DNA from: an uncultured Odoribacter sp.
GTDB lineage: Bacteria; Bacteroidota; Bacteroidia; Bacteroidales; Marinifilaceae
Assembly: GCA_910588375.1 (NCBI GenBank)
Contig: CAJUQA010000004.1
Location: 62,001 to 126,000 of the forward strand
Length of the DNA: 64,000 nt
Direction of reading: 5' to 3'
Position 1 is the stretch's first letter. Each line of letters begins with the position of its first letter. The notes under the pieces were generated by a model. The model had not been told where the DNA came from. It did no database searches and saw nothing but the letters and a program-made list of their open reading frames with translations. Positions 1 to 7,756 of this stretch are shown here, piece after piece. The position numbers were made by a program, and so were the translations under genes.

Positions 1-362
1 CTAAAGGAGGTGGATATGTAACAACTTACGCGAACAATGATTACTATTTCGGAGGTTCTGAGTACCAGAATAACTTTGATTTCCGTCCGTCTGCTTGGAA
101 AGCGCAACATGCGGTTGCTTATGGAAATATGAGTGATGAGGAATTGACTGCTTTGATGTGGGAGCGTTTACCGGAAGCAGTAAAAATCATGTTGGAATGC
201 AAATATCCGGAGGCACGTCCGGTAGAGGGATTAAATGTAATATACACGGTTAATTTCGGAGTATATGACGGTAATACTACTGAGATATATACAATACAGT
301 GTGAAGTTACGGCTCCCGGCGAATTTACCTATGTGGAGGAATCATTGAAAAAAGCAGAATAA
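1..362 (+). CDS. C-terminal part of an unidentified protein (5' end outside window)
   Basis: The reading frame is open from base 3 to the TAA at 360-362, so the gene starts upstream of the window; the first ATG inside (129) is probably internal. About 119 codons are visible. The segment is rich in aromatic and acidic residues (for example YYFGGSEYQNNFDF) and ends in a short hydrophilic tail, as in many Bacteroidales secreted lipoproteins. I do not recognise a domain. The stop is 6 bases from the start of the nuclease lipoprotein gene, so the two are probably co-transcribed. Confident it is coding; function unknown. Confidence 0.6.
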   Translation, partial: KGGGYVTTYANNDYYFGGSEYQNNFDFRPSAWKAQHAVAYGNMSDEELTALMWERLPEAVKIMLECKYPEARPVEGLNVIYTVNFGVYDGNTTEIYTIQCEVTAPGEFTYVEESLKKAE

Positions 363-368
363 ATATTT

Positions 369-1241
369 ATGGTGAAGACACCAGTGTATTTAAAGTTTAT
401 TGCGGGCAGCGTGTTGCTGCTCGCAATATTTTTCTCTGCTTGTGGGGATGACCATAAACGGGAGAGTGAACCGGAGGAAGATTTGACCAATACCGTTCCC
501 GGGCATTTGGAAATACCGCGATTGACGGGGGATACGGTGACATATAAATTTATTGAACATACGGTGAGGTATCAAGGGAAAACTGTTTCCAATTATTCGA
601 TGGAATACCAGCTTGACTTGCGTCATACCCGTTGGGTGGCGTTTACTGCTTATGATTTGACGGCAGTGGACAATATTTCCCGTACGAATGCTTGGGCGGA
701 TGATCCGGAGGTCCCGGAGGACAAACGCTCGGAAAGAACCGATTACAGCGGATACGACCGGGGACATTTGGTGGCTTCCAATGACCGGCGTTATTGTCGG
801 GAGGCGAACGAACAAACTTTTTACTATTCCAATATGAGTCCGCAGTTGTCGAATTTTAACCAGGGAATCTGGCAAAAACTGGAGGAAAACGTCAAAGGCT
901 GGATGCAGGATGACGCATTGCGAGACACGCTTTATGTCGTAAAAGGCGGAACGATACGGGAAGACCAGATATTGAAATACAACGGACCGCACTCCGTACC
1001 GGTTCCGAAATATTACTTTATGGCTGTCTTGGCCAAAAAAGGGAAGAGTTATAAATCCATTGCTTTTTGGCTGGAGCATAAAAAATATTCCACACCCTAT
1101 GATTTGCAGGGCAAAGTCCTTTCTGTCGACGAATTGGAAGAAAAGACTGGAATAGACTTTTTTCCGTTATTGCCGGATGTAATAGAGCGACAGACAGAAG
1201 CTTCATACACCCTTGGCGATTGGACCTGGTCAAACAGATAA
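369..1241 (+). CDS. DNA/RNA non-specific endonuclease lipoprotein (NUC family)
   Basis: A 290-residue surface or periplasmic nuclease. A short basic N-terminus and hydrophobic stretch end in FFSAC, a lipobox with Cys25. The beta-beta-alpha-metal (Serratia nuclease/NUC1) signature DRGHLVASNDRR lies near residues 130-141, with His133 the expected general base. The downstream Asn of SNFNQGIWQ near residue 163 is the expected Mg ligand. The family cleaves DNA and RNA without sequence preference. A 5'-nucleotidase and a nucleoside transporter follow, so extracellular nucleic-acid scavenging is a reasonable inference. The ATG at 369 is chosen because it gives a complete lipoprotein signal. Confidence 0.9.
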   Translation: MVKTPVYLKFIAGSVLLLAIFFSACGDDHKRESEPEEDLTNTVPGHLEIPRLTGDTVTYKFIEHTVRYQGKTVSNYSMEYQLDLRHTRWVAFTAYDLTAVDNISRTNAWADDPEVPEDKRSERTDYSGYDRGHLVASNDRRYCREANEQTFYYSNMSPQLSNFNQGIWQKLEENVKGWMQDDALRDTLYVVKGGTIREDQILKYNGPHSVPVPKYYFMAVLAKKGKSYKSIAFWLEHKKYSTPYDLQGKVLSVDELEEKTGIDFFPLLPDVIERQTEASYTLGDWTWSNR

Positions 1242-1424
1242 AAACGGTATTGATTCGCTTTATCGGTACTCATGCTGAATACAATAAAGGCAAAGAACAT
1301 ATAAGGTGTAAGTCCTTCGTGGGTAGGTGATTATCTCACCGGACGCAGTGAACCCACCTTGAAAATAGCCCGTGAAATCAGCCGTAAACTGAATATAGAC
1401 GCCCATATTGTATTGGGCGTCTAG
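1241..1424 (+). pseudogene. Remnant of a HigB/RelE-type toxin and XRE antitoxin pair
   Basis: Two short coherent peptides remain, in different frames. In frame 2 from about 1241 the DNA reads TVLIRFIGTHAEYNKGKEHI; RFIGTHAEY is the typical C-terminal strand of HigB/RelE-family toxins. In frame 3 from about 1305 it reads GVSPSWVGDYLTGRSEPTL, then KIAREISRKL and a stop at 1424, matching helices 3-4 of an XRE/Cro HTH antitoxin. Neither has a start or a full domain. The order (toxin end, then antitoxin end) matches a HigBA operon that has lost its middle and start. The calls rest on motif similarity by eye. Confidence 0.6.
1397..1422. terminator. Hairpin between convergent genes
   Basis: Perfect 9-bp arms (AGACGCCCA at 1397-1405 and TGGGCGTCT at 1414-1422) with an 8-base loop lie between the plus-strand nuclease/antitoxin remnant and the minus-strand nucleotidase. 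There is no strong T run on either side, so termination is probable rather than certain. It overlaps the last codons of the antitoxin remnant. Confidence 0.45.
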
Positions 1425-1437
1425 GGGTACACATGTC

Positions 1438-3210
1438 TTAATGGGCTTCGTAAATCAGCTTGTAGCCCTTTTCTTTCCCTTGTTTAAACCACTTTTCGGG
1501 AATTACTTTCCAATCGTTGCGGCATTGCGGGTTGAGCGTTTTTTTATCCCGGATGTATTCGGTGATATAATAACGTACGTCTTTGGGCTTGATTTCCACG
1601 ATGCGCTTTTCCATCTCTTCTTTACTCCATCCTAAGCCTTGCGAAAGATGGCCGCCCCCGCCGTTGCCCCGGTAGGAGTTGATGGCTACTTTATACATTT
1701 TGTTCGGGTCAAAAGGCGTGCCGTCGGATAGTGATAGGATTTTCACCCGTTGTCCCGGTGCCTTGCTTACATCGACGGTATAGCGGATACCTGCCGCACA
1801 TGAAAAATTGAAAAACGGGTGAGCAAGTGTGTAGGCACCCCGGCTGTTTTTTACAGGATTGCCTTTTGTATCTGTCTTGAAATTCAGCAGATGGTCGTTG
1901 GCAGAACGCATTGTGTTGTATTGAAGTCCGTAGGCATATTCCAGATATTTGTCGATTTCCTCTCCCGTGAAGTTCATCGTATATAAACCATTTTCATAGC
2001 TGTACAGATTAAACATATCCCGAATGGTGACGTCTCCTTTTTCGATGCGGGCGTCCATTTGCAAAACCGTGCTGAAAGAAACATCCGCACCTGTGGTCTC
2101 CAATTGTACATTGTGAATAAAATCGGTAAATGCCGAGGGACCGAAAATCCCGTCCCGTCCGGAAAGGACTTTACTGAACGTTCCAATAGGGGTATCGATA
2201 TAAGATTTTACCTTTTCCAAGGCGGGCGTGAAGTGCCGGATATAGGCGGAATCTTTGGGTGTGTTTGCGAGTTTGATTAACTGGGCGTGAATCGTTTTGT
2301 CATAGGTTTTGCCTTGGCGTGTCAGGTCAATGTCGATTTTCCCGAGGAACGTGGCGTGTGAATGCGGGTCGATGACTACCACTTTGTGGCCGGCGTCATT
2401 GATAATTTCCTCTACCTTTCCCTGGTGGTCATGCCCCATGATGATAAGGTCGAATCCGTCCACTTGCCGGGCTACGAGCATACTGGCATTCTCGTTTTTG
2501 GGGGTTGTCGCATTTTCACCTCCATACTCATAATCGAAACCGGCATGAAAGAGGCCTATCAGCAAATCGGGTTGTTCCTCTTTTTGAATCCGGGGTACCC
2601 AAAAGCGGGCGGTTTCAATCATATCCCGGAACTCGATACCTTCCCAGAGATGTTTGGGCAACCACTTCGGGATACCGGGAGTTGTCATGCCCAATACGGC
2701 AATTTTCAGACCGTTGCGGTGAATAATGGCATACGGTTGGAAATAAGGCTCGCCGGTAGTAGTGTTTACGGCATTGGCCGACAGCCAGGGATGGCGGAGT
2801 TCCCGTTTCATTTTGTCATACACCGGATGCCCGGCTTCAATATCGTGATTCCCCACACTTCCTGCGTCATAATGCAGATAATTCATCACTTGGGCGGTGA
2901 TATTCGTTTCAGCGGTATCAATGACATTATAATAATAGTTTGACGGCTGGCCTTGCAGGATATCTCCGTTGTCTAACAGAATCACTTCTTCCGGGCGGTT
3001 TGTACGTTCGTTCTGCACAATGGCTGCCACGTTTGCCAGGCTACTTTTGTTGGGACGGTTTCTTTTCAGATCATAATCGAAAACAGTCCCGTGGACATCT
3101 GTCGTACAATAAACGGTCAACCGGGCTTTTTCCGGTTTGGAATGGCAGGAAACCAACAATACGTATACAAGAATAAAAACTATCGGCAACGAGTACTTTG
3201 TGATTTTCAT
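1438..3210 (-). CDS. 5'-nucleotidase / 2',3'-cyclic phosphodiesterase family lipoprotein
   Basis: A 590-residue calcineurin-like phosphoesterase of the UshA/CpdB type. The frame is open to 3327, but the ATG at 3210 is preferred: it gives MKITKYSLPIVFILVYVLL followed by lipobox LVSC (Cys22). Metal motifs are visible: CTTDVHG near residue 38, LDNGDIL, GNHDIEAG and IMGHDHQGK. The C-terminal half matches the 5'-nucleotidase substrate domain. The family dephosphorylates nucleotides outside the cytoplasm. The gene is divergent from the nucleoside transporter gene (157 bases between starts), fitting a coupled salvage role. The exact substrate (nucleotide, cyclic nucleotide or UDP-sugar) cannot be read from the sequence. 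Confidence 0.88.
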   Translation of the reverse strand: MKITKYSLPIVFILVYVLLVSCHSKPEKARLTVYCTTDVHGTVFDYDLKRNRPNKSSLANVAAIVQNERTNRPEEVILLDNGDILQGQPSNYYYNVIDTAETNITAQVMNYLHYDAGSVGNHDIEAGHPVYDKMKRELRHPWLSANAVNTTTGEPYFQPYAIIHRNGLKIAVLGMTTPGIPKWLPKHLWEGIEFRDMIETARFWVPRIQKEEQPDLLIGLFHAGFDYEYGGENATTPKNENASMLVARQVDGFDLIIMGHDHQGKVEEIINDAGHKVVVIDPHSHATFLGKIDIDLTRQGKTYDKTIHAQLIKLANTPKDSAYIRHFTPALEKVKSYIDTPIGTFSKVLSGRDGIFGPSAFTDFIHNVQLETTGADVSFSTVLQMDARIEKGDVTIRDMFNLYSYENGLYTMNFTGEEIDKYLEYAYGLQYNTMRSANDHLLNFKTDTKGNPVKNSRGAYTLAHPFFNFSCAAGIRYTVDVSKAPGQRVKILSLSDGTPFDPNKMYKVAINSYRGNGGGGHLSQGLGWSKEEMEKRIVEIKPKDVRYYITEYIRDKKTLNPQCRNDWKVIPEKWFKQGKEKGYKLIYEAH

Positions 3211-3367
3211 GACGCTAACACAGTTATAAATGACATATTTATTTAGGACGTAAAGATAATAAAAAGTGAAAATAGTGTGTCGGCGTATGAATTCCTTTTT
3301 TTCTGCGGCGAAAGGGTAAAATTTCATTTAAATCTTTTAACTTTAACCGCTTTTAAATTGAAAACAG

Positions 3368-4780
3368 ATGAGTGGTGTAATCAAAAAAATAAGCTGGGTG
3401 TTACCGGCGTTGTTGGTGTGGACGGCTGGGACTGCTTTTGCACAACAGGGAAGCGGAATCCAGAGTGCAGCCAATATCGAAAGTCATATTTCCCTCTTGT
3501 CAGTGTTAAGGGGATTATTGGGAATTGCCGCGCTAATTGGTATTGCGTGGCTTTTCAGCAACAACCGGAAAGCCATTTCCTGGAAAGTGGTCGGCATGGG
3601 TCTCGCCATACAATTGGTTTTGGCTGTGGGAATTCTGTATGTGCCCTTTGTGCAGGCATTTTTTGAATTTTTCGGAAAGATATTCCTGACCATATTGGAC
3701 TTTACCAAAGCCGGGAGCGATTTCCTGTTGGGAGATTTGATGGATACCACCAAGGTCGGCTATGTCTTTGCATTTCAGGTGTTGCCTACCATTATCTTTT
3801 TCTCGGCCTTGACCTCTTTGTTGTTTTATCTGGGTATCATACAGAAAGTCGTGTATGCTTTGGCGTGGGGGATGACGAAACTGATGAACATTTCCGGAAT
3901 GGAAGCCCTGTCGGTATCCGGCAATATCTTTTTGGGGCAGACGGAAGCCCCACTGATGATTAAAGAATACCTGGATGACATGACGCCTTCCGAGATTTTT
4001 CTGGTCATGACGGGAGGAATGGCGACTATTGCGGGGGGAGTTTTGGCGGCTTATATCAGCTTTTTGGGGGGAGAAGATCCCGTACAGCGGCTGGTATTTG
4101 CCAAACATCTGCTGGCGGCTTCGGTGATGGCAGCTCCGGGGGCGGTGGTATTTGCCAAACTACTGGTGCCACAGAACAAGGCGGTAAACAATAACATACA
4201 GGTCTCTAAAAATAAAGTGGGGAAGAACATCCTGGACGCCATTTCGAACGGAACGACAGAAGGCGTGAAACTGGCGGTGAACGTGGCAGGCATGTTGCTT
4301 GTCTTTGTGGCATTCATCGCCTTTGCCAATTACCTGTTCGGGAAAATCGGCGGCTTTACCGGTTTGAACGAATGGATTGCCCAAATCACGGACGGCAGGA
4401 ACACCGAACTGAGTCTGCAGTTTATCCTGGGATATGCCATTTCGCCTTTGATGTGGCTGATTGGAGTTTCTGGGGAGGATATGGTTTATGCTGGAAGTTT
4501 GTTGGGACAAAAAGTAATTATGACGGAATTCATCGGTTATGTGGATTTGGCGAATCTGAAAGCTTCGGGGGCATTCCACGAAGTGAAATCCGTTATCATG
4601 TGTACCTACTTCTTATGCGGTTTTGCCAACTTTGCTTCTATCGGTATCCAGATTGGCGGTATCGGCGGATTAACTCCGAAAAACAAACCTTTGTTGGCGC
4701 AATTCGGTTTACGGGCGCTGCTTGCCGGAACATTGGCTTCCTTGCTCTCTGCAACCGTCATCGGAATGATTATCGGGTAA
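3368..4780 (+). CDS. NupC-type concentrative nucleoside transporter
   Basis: A 470-residue polytopic membrane protein of the CNT family, importing nucleosides with H+ or Na+. The core motifs NIFLGQTEAPLMIKEYLDDM, TGGMATIAGGVLAAYISFLG and GISPLMWLIGVS-like segments are present. The N-terminus carries an extra hydrophobic helix ending AFAQ that looks like a Sec signal peptide, a feature I associate with Bacteroidota CNT proteins. It is divergent from the 5'-nucleotidase gene. Its last 15 codons and about 25 following bases recur in diverged form after the next gene (see 6132-6200). Confidence 0.9.
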   Translation: MSGVIKKISWVLPALLVWTAGTAFAQQGSGIQSAANIESHISLLSVLRGLLGIAALIGIAWLFSNNRKAISWKVVGMGLAIQLVLAVGILYVPFVQAFFEFFGKIFLTILDFTKAGSDFLLGDLMDTTKVGYVFAFQVLPTIIFFSALTSLLFYLGIIQKVVYALAWGMTKLMNISGMEALSVSGNIFLGQTEAPLMIKEYLDDMTPSEIFLVMTGGMATIAGGVLAAYISFLGGEDPVQRLVFAKHLLAASVMAAPGAVVFAKLLVPQNKAVNNNIQVSKNKVGKNILDAISNGTTEGVKLAVNVAGMLLVFVAFIAFANYLFGKIGGFTGLNEWIAQITDGRNTELSLQFILGYAISPLMWLIGVSGEDMVYAGSLLGQKVIMTEFIGYVDLANLKASGAFHEVKSVIMCTYFLCGFANFASIGIQIGGIGGLTPKNKPLLAQFGLRALLAGTLASLLSATVIGMIIG

Positions 4781-4822
4781 TTTCAGGAAAAAACAAGGCA
4801 CTTACTTTCAAAAAATAATATG

Positions 4823-4830
4823 TATATTTG
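4823..4830 (+). promoter_or_regulatory. Candidate -7 box for the ATPase gene
   Basis: TATATTTG matches the Bacteroidota -7 consensus TAnnTTTG, 42 bases before the ATPase start. No good TTTG element sits 19-20 bases upstream, so support is moderate. Confidence 0.4.
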
Positions 4831-4872
4831 TGGCAGAAATTTGTGTAATAACACAAAAAGAATCCATTAAAT

Positions 4873-6123
4873 ATGTTTTTTGAAAGGGATCAATACCTAC
4901 AACAGCTCATTGCTTCCGAAGACAATGGGATGATAAAGATAATCACAGGCATCAGGCGTTGTGGTAAGTCATTCTTGCTATTCAACATATACAAGCAGAA
5001 TCTCCTATCCAGAGGAATCCCGGCAAATCATATCATAGAGGTAAATCTGGAAGACAGACGCAGTAAAAAACTTCGTAATCCTGATGCTCTCCTTGAGTAT
5101 ATCGACTCACAGATGAAGGACTCGGAGAAGTATTTCATTCTGTTGGATGAAATTCAGTTGGTTCCGGAATTCGAAGATGTTTTGAACTCTTATCTGCACA
5201 TTAAAAACGCTAATGTATATGTCACGGGGTCTAATGCTAAGTTTCTGTCAAAGGATGTCATTACTGAGTTCCGTGGCCGTGGATGGGAAATCAGAATTCG
5301 TCCGCTGAGTTTTGCAGAATACTATGCTAAAGTTGGTGGAGATAAACAGGAAGCCTTAGAGAATTATTATCTATATGGAGGCCTTCCTGCAGTAGTCCAA
5401 TTAGAAAGATCTGAGGATAAGCAGAACTATCTGAAAGAAATCTTTGAAACTGTTTATCTCAAAGATGTGCTGCAACGTAACCACCTTAGAAATGCCGATG
5501 GTATGAGTGAGTTGATAAGAATACTTGCTTCTTCAATGGGTAGCAGCATAAATGTCCAGAGGATTTCAAACACGTTTAAATCTGTAAGTAAGATTGATAT
5601 TGGAGCCAACACTATCAATCGATACTTAGAGCATCTACAAGATTCATTTATCATTAGTGAGGCGCTGCGTTATAACATAAAAGGCAGAAAATACATCGGG
5701 ACTGAGACCAAGTACTATTTTGAGGATACCGGCATCAGAAATGCAATTGTAGGATTCCGTCAGATTGAGTACAACCACATCATGGAAAATGTAATATACA
5801 ACGAATTATGCCGTATGGGATATAGCGTTGATGTTGGTTTGGTGGAAACTTTTAGCAACGACGCAGAAGGCAAAACTATCAGAAAGAATCTGGAGATAGA
5901 CTTCGTTGTAAACCGCCATGACCAGCGAGTGTATATCCAATCCGCCTATCGTATGCCAAATGAAGCAAAACGAGATCAGGAACTTGCTTCTTTCCGCAAT
6001 GTAACGGATGGATTTCGCAAGATTCTTATTGAGGGTGACAGGTATCTTACTCACTACAATGAGGAAGGTATACTTGTAATGAGTCTCTATGATTTTTTAC
6101 TAAATGGGATTGTCAATAATTAA
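4873..6123 (+). CDS. AAA family ATPase with DUF4143 C-terminal domain
   Basis: 416 residues. Walker A GIRRCGKS lies near residues 26-33 and the Walker B-like segment YFILLDEIQLV near 92-102, followed by sensor-like VTGSNAKFLS. The C-terminal half, with DFVVNRHDQRVYIQSAYRMP, is the DUF4143 region, which resembles a restriction-like nuclease fold. This family occurs in many copies in Bacteroidales and its role is unproven. Composition is AT-richer, with more AGA codons, than the flanking genes. It is flanked by two versions of the nucleoside transporter 3' end, so it looks like an insertion. Confidence 0.85.
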   Translation: MFFERDQYLQQLIASEDNGMIKIITGIRRCGKSFLLFNIYKQNLLSRGIPANHIIEVNLEDRRSKKLRNPDALLEYIDSQMKDSEKYFILLDEIQLVPEFEDVLNSYLHIKNANVYVTGSNAKFLSKDVITEFRGRGWEIRIRPLSFAEYYAKVGGDKQEALENYYLYGGLPAVVQLERSEDKQNYLKEIFETVYLKDVLQRNHLRNADGMSELIRILASSMGSSINVQRISNTFKSVSKIDIGANTINRYLEHLQDSFIISEALRYNIKGRKYIGTETKYYFEDTGIRNAIVGFRQIEYNHIMENVIYNELCRMGYSVDVGLVETFSNDAEGKTIRKNLEIDFVVNRHDQRVYIQSAYRMPNEAKRDQELASFRNVTDGFRKILIEGDRYLTHYNEEGILVMSLYDFLLNGIVNN

Positions 6124-6131
6124 GTCAGAAT

Positions 6132-6200
6132 TTGGCTTTTTTATCGGCGACTGTTGCCGGGATAATTATCGGATAATTTTAGGAAAAAACAGGACCTTAT
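6132..6200 (+). pseudogene. Second, diverged copy of the nucleoside transporter gene 3' end
   Basis: Bases 6132-6176 read LAFLSATVAGIIIG and stop. The transporter gene at 3368-4780 ends LASLLSATVIGMIIG and stop. Similarity continues after the stop: TAATTTTAGGAAAAAACAGG here against TAATTTCAGGAAAAAACAAG at 4778. No other part of a transporter is present. This is most simply the tail of the original transporter gene, separated from it when the ATPase gene was acquired. Confidence 0.7.
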
Positions 6201-6279
6201 TGTTTCCGGATAAAAAAGAGTCTCTTTTTTTCGACGTAGCAATTTCGAATAAAAAGGATAGCTTTTTGATGTTATTTTT

Positions 6280-6312
6280 CAACCTTTTTTCACTCTTCAA
6301 CCTTTTCAACGT
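6280..6312 (-). repeat. 3'-flanking GTTGAAAAGGTTGAAGAG repeat after recX
   Basis: Read on the minus strand just after the recX stop, this holds GTTGAAAAGGTTGAAGAG and then AAAAAAGGTTGAAAAA. It is one of four copies in the window (also 23884-23960, 43874-43907 and 45810-45855). All are immediately 3' of a gene and in that gene's sense orientation. Confidence 0.55.
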
Positions 6313-6315
6313 TCT

Positions 6316-6840
6316 TTAGATACGAAAGTCCTGTTCTGTCGTATCTTTTTTCAGTTGGTTGTAGCATTTTTGGATTGTTTCGTAATCGAATCCCCTGCTT
6401 AGTCCGAAACGGATAAGTTTGGCTTTTTGTTTCATGGGGTCGCTTTCTTTACTGCTTTTCAGTTTCTGTTGCAACAGATGTAGGCATGTGGCGGAGTAGT
6501 CCGTAGTCTCTAATTGGTTCAAGGCTTCGGAAATGATGGTGTCGTTTATCTGTTTTTGGCGGAGAGAAGCGGCTATCTTTTGTTTGCCCCATTTGTTGAA
6601 GCGGAATTTGTCGCGGGCGTAAAACCGGGCAAAGCGGCGGTCGTCTAAGAATTTGTTTTTTTGGAGGAAGTCGATGATTTTCTCTTGCTCTTCCGCGCTT
6701 ATACCCCAATTCTCCAGTTTCCGGCGAATATCGGAAGTGGCATGCTCCTTTTTACTACAAAGGGCGGCGGTGGCGTTGAGCGCCTTTTTCATATCCATGG
6801 CTGGCTTTGTCCTTTCTGCGGGATTATATTTCGGCTTCAT
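6316..6840 (-). CDS. recX: RecX family regulatory protein
   Basis: 174 residues, made of three-helix RecX repeats: DIRRKLENWGISAEEQEKII, then FLDDRRFARFYARDKFRFNK with GKQKIAASLRQKQI, then the C-terminal repeat. RecX proteins bind RecA filaments and modulate recombination and the SOS response. Its start overlaps the end of prmC by 4 bases (ATGA), so the two are translationally coupled. The length is normal for the family. A sense-oriented repeat follows the stop. Confidence 0.88.
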   Translation of the reverse strand: MKPKYNPAERTKPAMDMKKALNATAALCSKKEHATSDIRRKLENWGISAEEQEKIIDFLQKNKFLDDRRFARFYARDKFRFNKWGKQKIAASLRQKQINDTIISEALNQLETTDYSATCLHLLQQKLKSSKESDPMKQKAKLIRFGLSRGFDYETIQKCYNQLKKDTTEQDFRI

Positions 6841-7682
6841 ATCTTCTCTCCTTTAATAAACCGGTCTTTCCCGTAAAAATCTTTTTTCAGCAGGATATTC
6901 CGATAATGGTGGTTTTCCAGAAGTTGAATCATTTCGCTTCCAAAAGCCTCGTTGATTTCGAAATAGAGGGAACCGCCGGGATTCAGGTGTGTTTCTCCGA
7001 AAGCGGCTATCTGTTCGTAAAATAAAAAAGGTTGTTTGTCGGGAACGAATAGGGCCCGGTGGGGCTCGTAATCCAGGACACGTTTTTGCATTTGCGCTTT
7101 TTCCTGTTCGCGGACGTAGGGCGGGTTACTGACAATAATATTGTATTGCTCCGGCGTGTCGAAACGGAAAATGTCCGCCTGTATGAAATCCGCGTGCAAT
7201 TGGTTGTATAGGGCATTGCGTTGTGCCTGTTCAACGGCTTCCGTAGCGATGTCCAGCCCGGTAATGGAGGCTTGCGGCAGAAAGTGAGCCAGGGCCAGTG
7301 CAATACAGCCGCTTCCGGTGCCGATGTCTAAAATACGGGCGGAAGACGGAGCTGTTTCTCTTATCCAGTAAACCAGTTCTTCCGTCTCCGGACGAGGGAT
7401 TAAAGTGGAGGGGTTTAAGCCGATACGTAGCCCGGCAAATACGGTTTCTCCTAAAATATACTGAATGGGCTGATGGGCTTTTAACTGCTCTGTAATTTCA
7501 AAAAATTTCTTCACAAAGCTTTCATCCAAATGTTCGCTTTTTTTGAGATGGATGTCTATATTTGTGTAATGAAACACATCCGTGAAGATGATTTGACAAA
7601 TACTTCGGATTTCTTCCGGTCCGTATGTATCTTTCAATTCTTCTCTTGCGTATTGAATGAGTGTGAACAACGAGTGATTCAT
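6837..7682 (-). CDS. prmC: Peptide chain release factor N5-glutamine methyltransferase
   Basis: 281 residues. It has an N-terminal helical release-factor-binding domain, then a class I SAM methyltransferase. Motif I is LDIGTGSGCIALALA and the catalytic motif VSNPPYV lies near residue 187. PrmC methylates the GGQ glutamine of RF1 and RF2. The start at 7682 gives the usual N-terminus, and no later Met would keep the domain intact. A TATCTTTG box lies only 5 bases upstream of this start, so the transcript may be leaderless. Confidence 0.92.
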   Translation of the reverse strand: MNHSLFTLIQYAREELKDTYGPEEIRSICQIIFTDVFHYTNIDIHLKKSEHLDESFVKKFFEITEQLKAHQPIQYILGETVFAGLRIGLNPSTLIPRPETEELVYWIRETAPSSARILDIGTGSGCIALALAHFLPQASITGLDIATEAVEQAQRNALYNQLHADFIQADIFRFDTPEQYNIIVSNPPYVREQEKAQMQKRVLDYEPHRALFVPDKQPFLFYEQIAAFGETHLNPGGSLYFEINEAFGSEMIQLLENHHYRNILLKKDFYGKDRFIKGEKI

Positions 7683-7686
7683 GAAA

Positions 7687-7694
7687 CAAAGATA
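7687..7694 (-). promoter_or_regulatory. Candidate -7 box directly before prmC
   Basis: The plus strand reads CAAAGATA, that is TATCTTTG on the minus strand, matching TAnnTTTG. It ends 5 bases from the prmC ATG, so initiation at the usual distance would fall at or very near the start codon. No clear -33 element is seen. Confidence 0.4.
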
Positions 7695-7756
7695 GAGCGA
7701 AAATCTGAAAATGAGAAAATGAAACGGGGTTATCTCCCTTTCGGCATTCCTATTTT

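Noticed and set aside
1438..3327. Start of the nucleotidase at 3327
   Set aside because: The added 39 residues have no signal-peptide character, while ATG 3210 begins a textbook lipoprotein signal.
6104..6319. 71-codon frame after the ATPase gene
   Set aside because: It overlaps the ATPase 3' end and runs through the transporter-tail remnant and a low-complexity repeat; another frame carries the meaningful LSATVAGIIIG tail.
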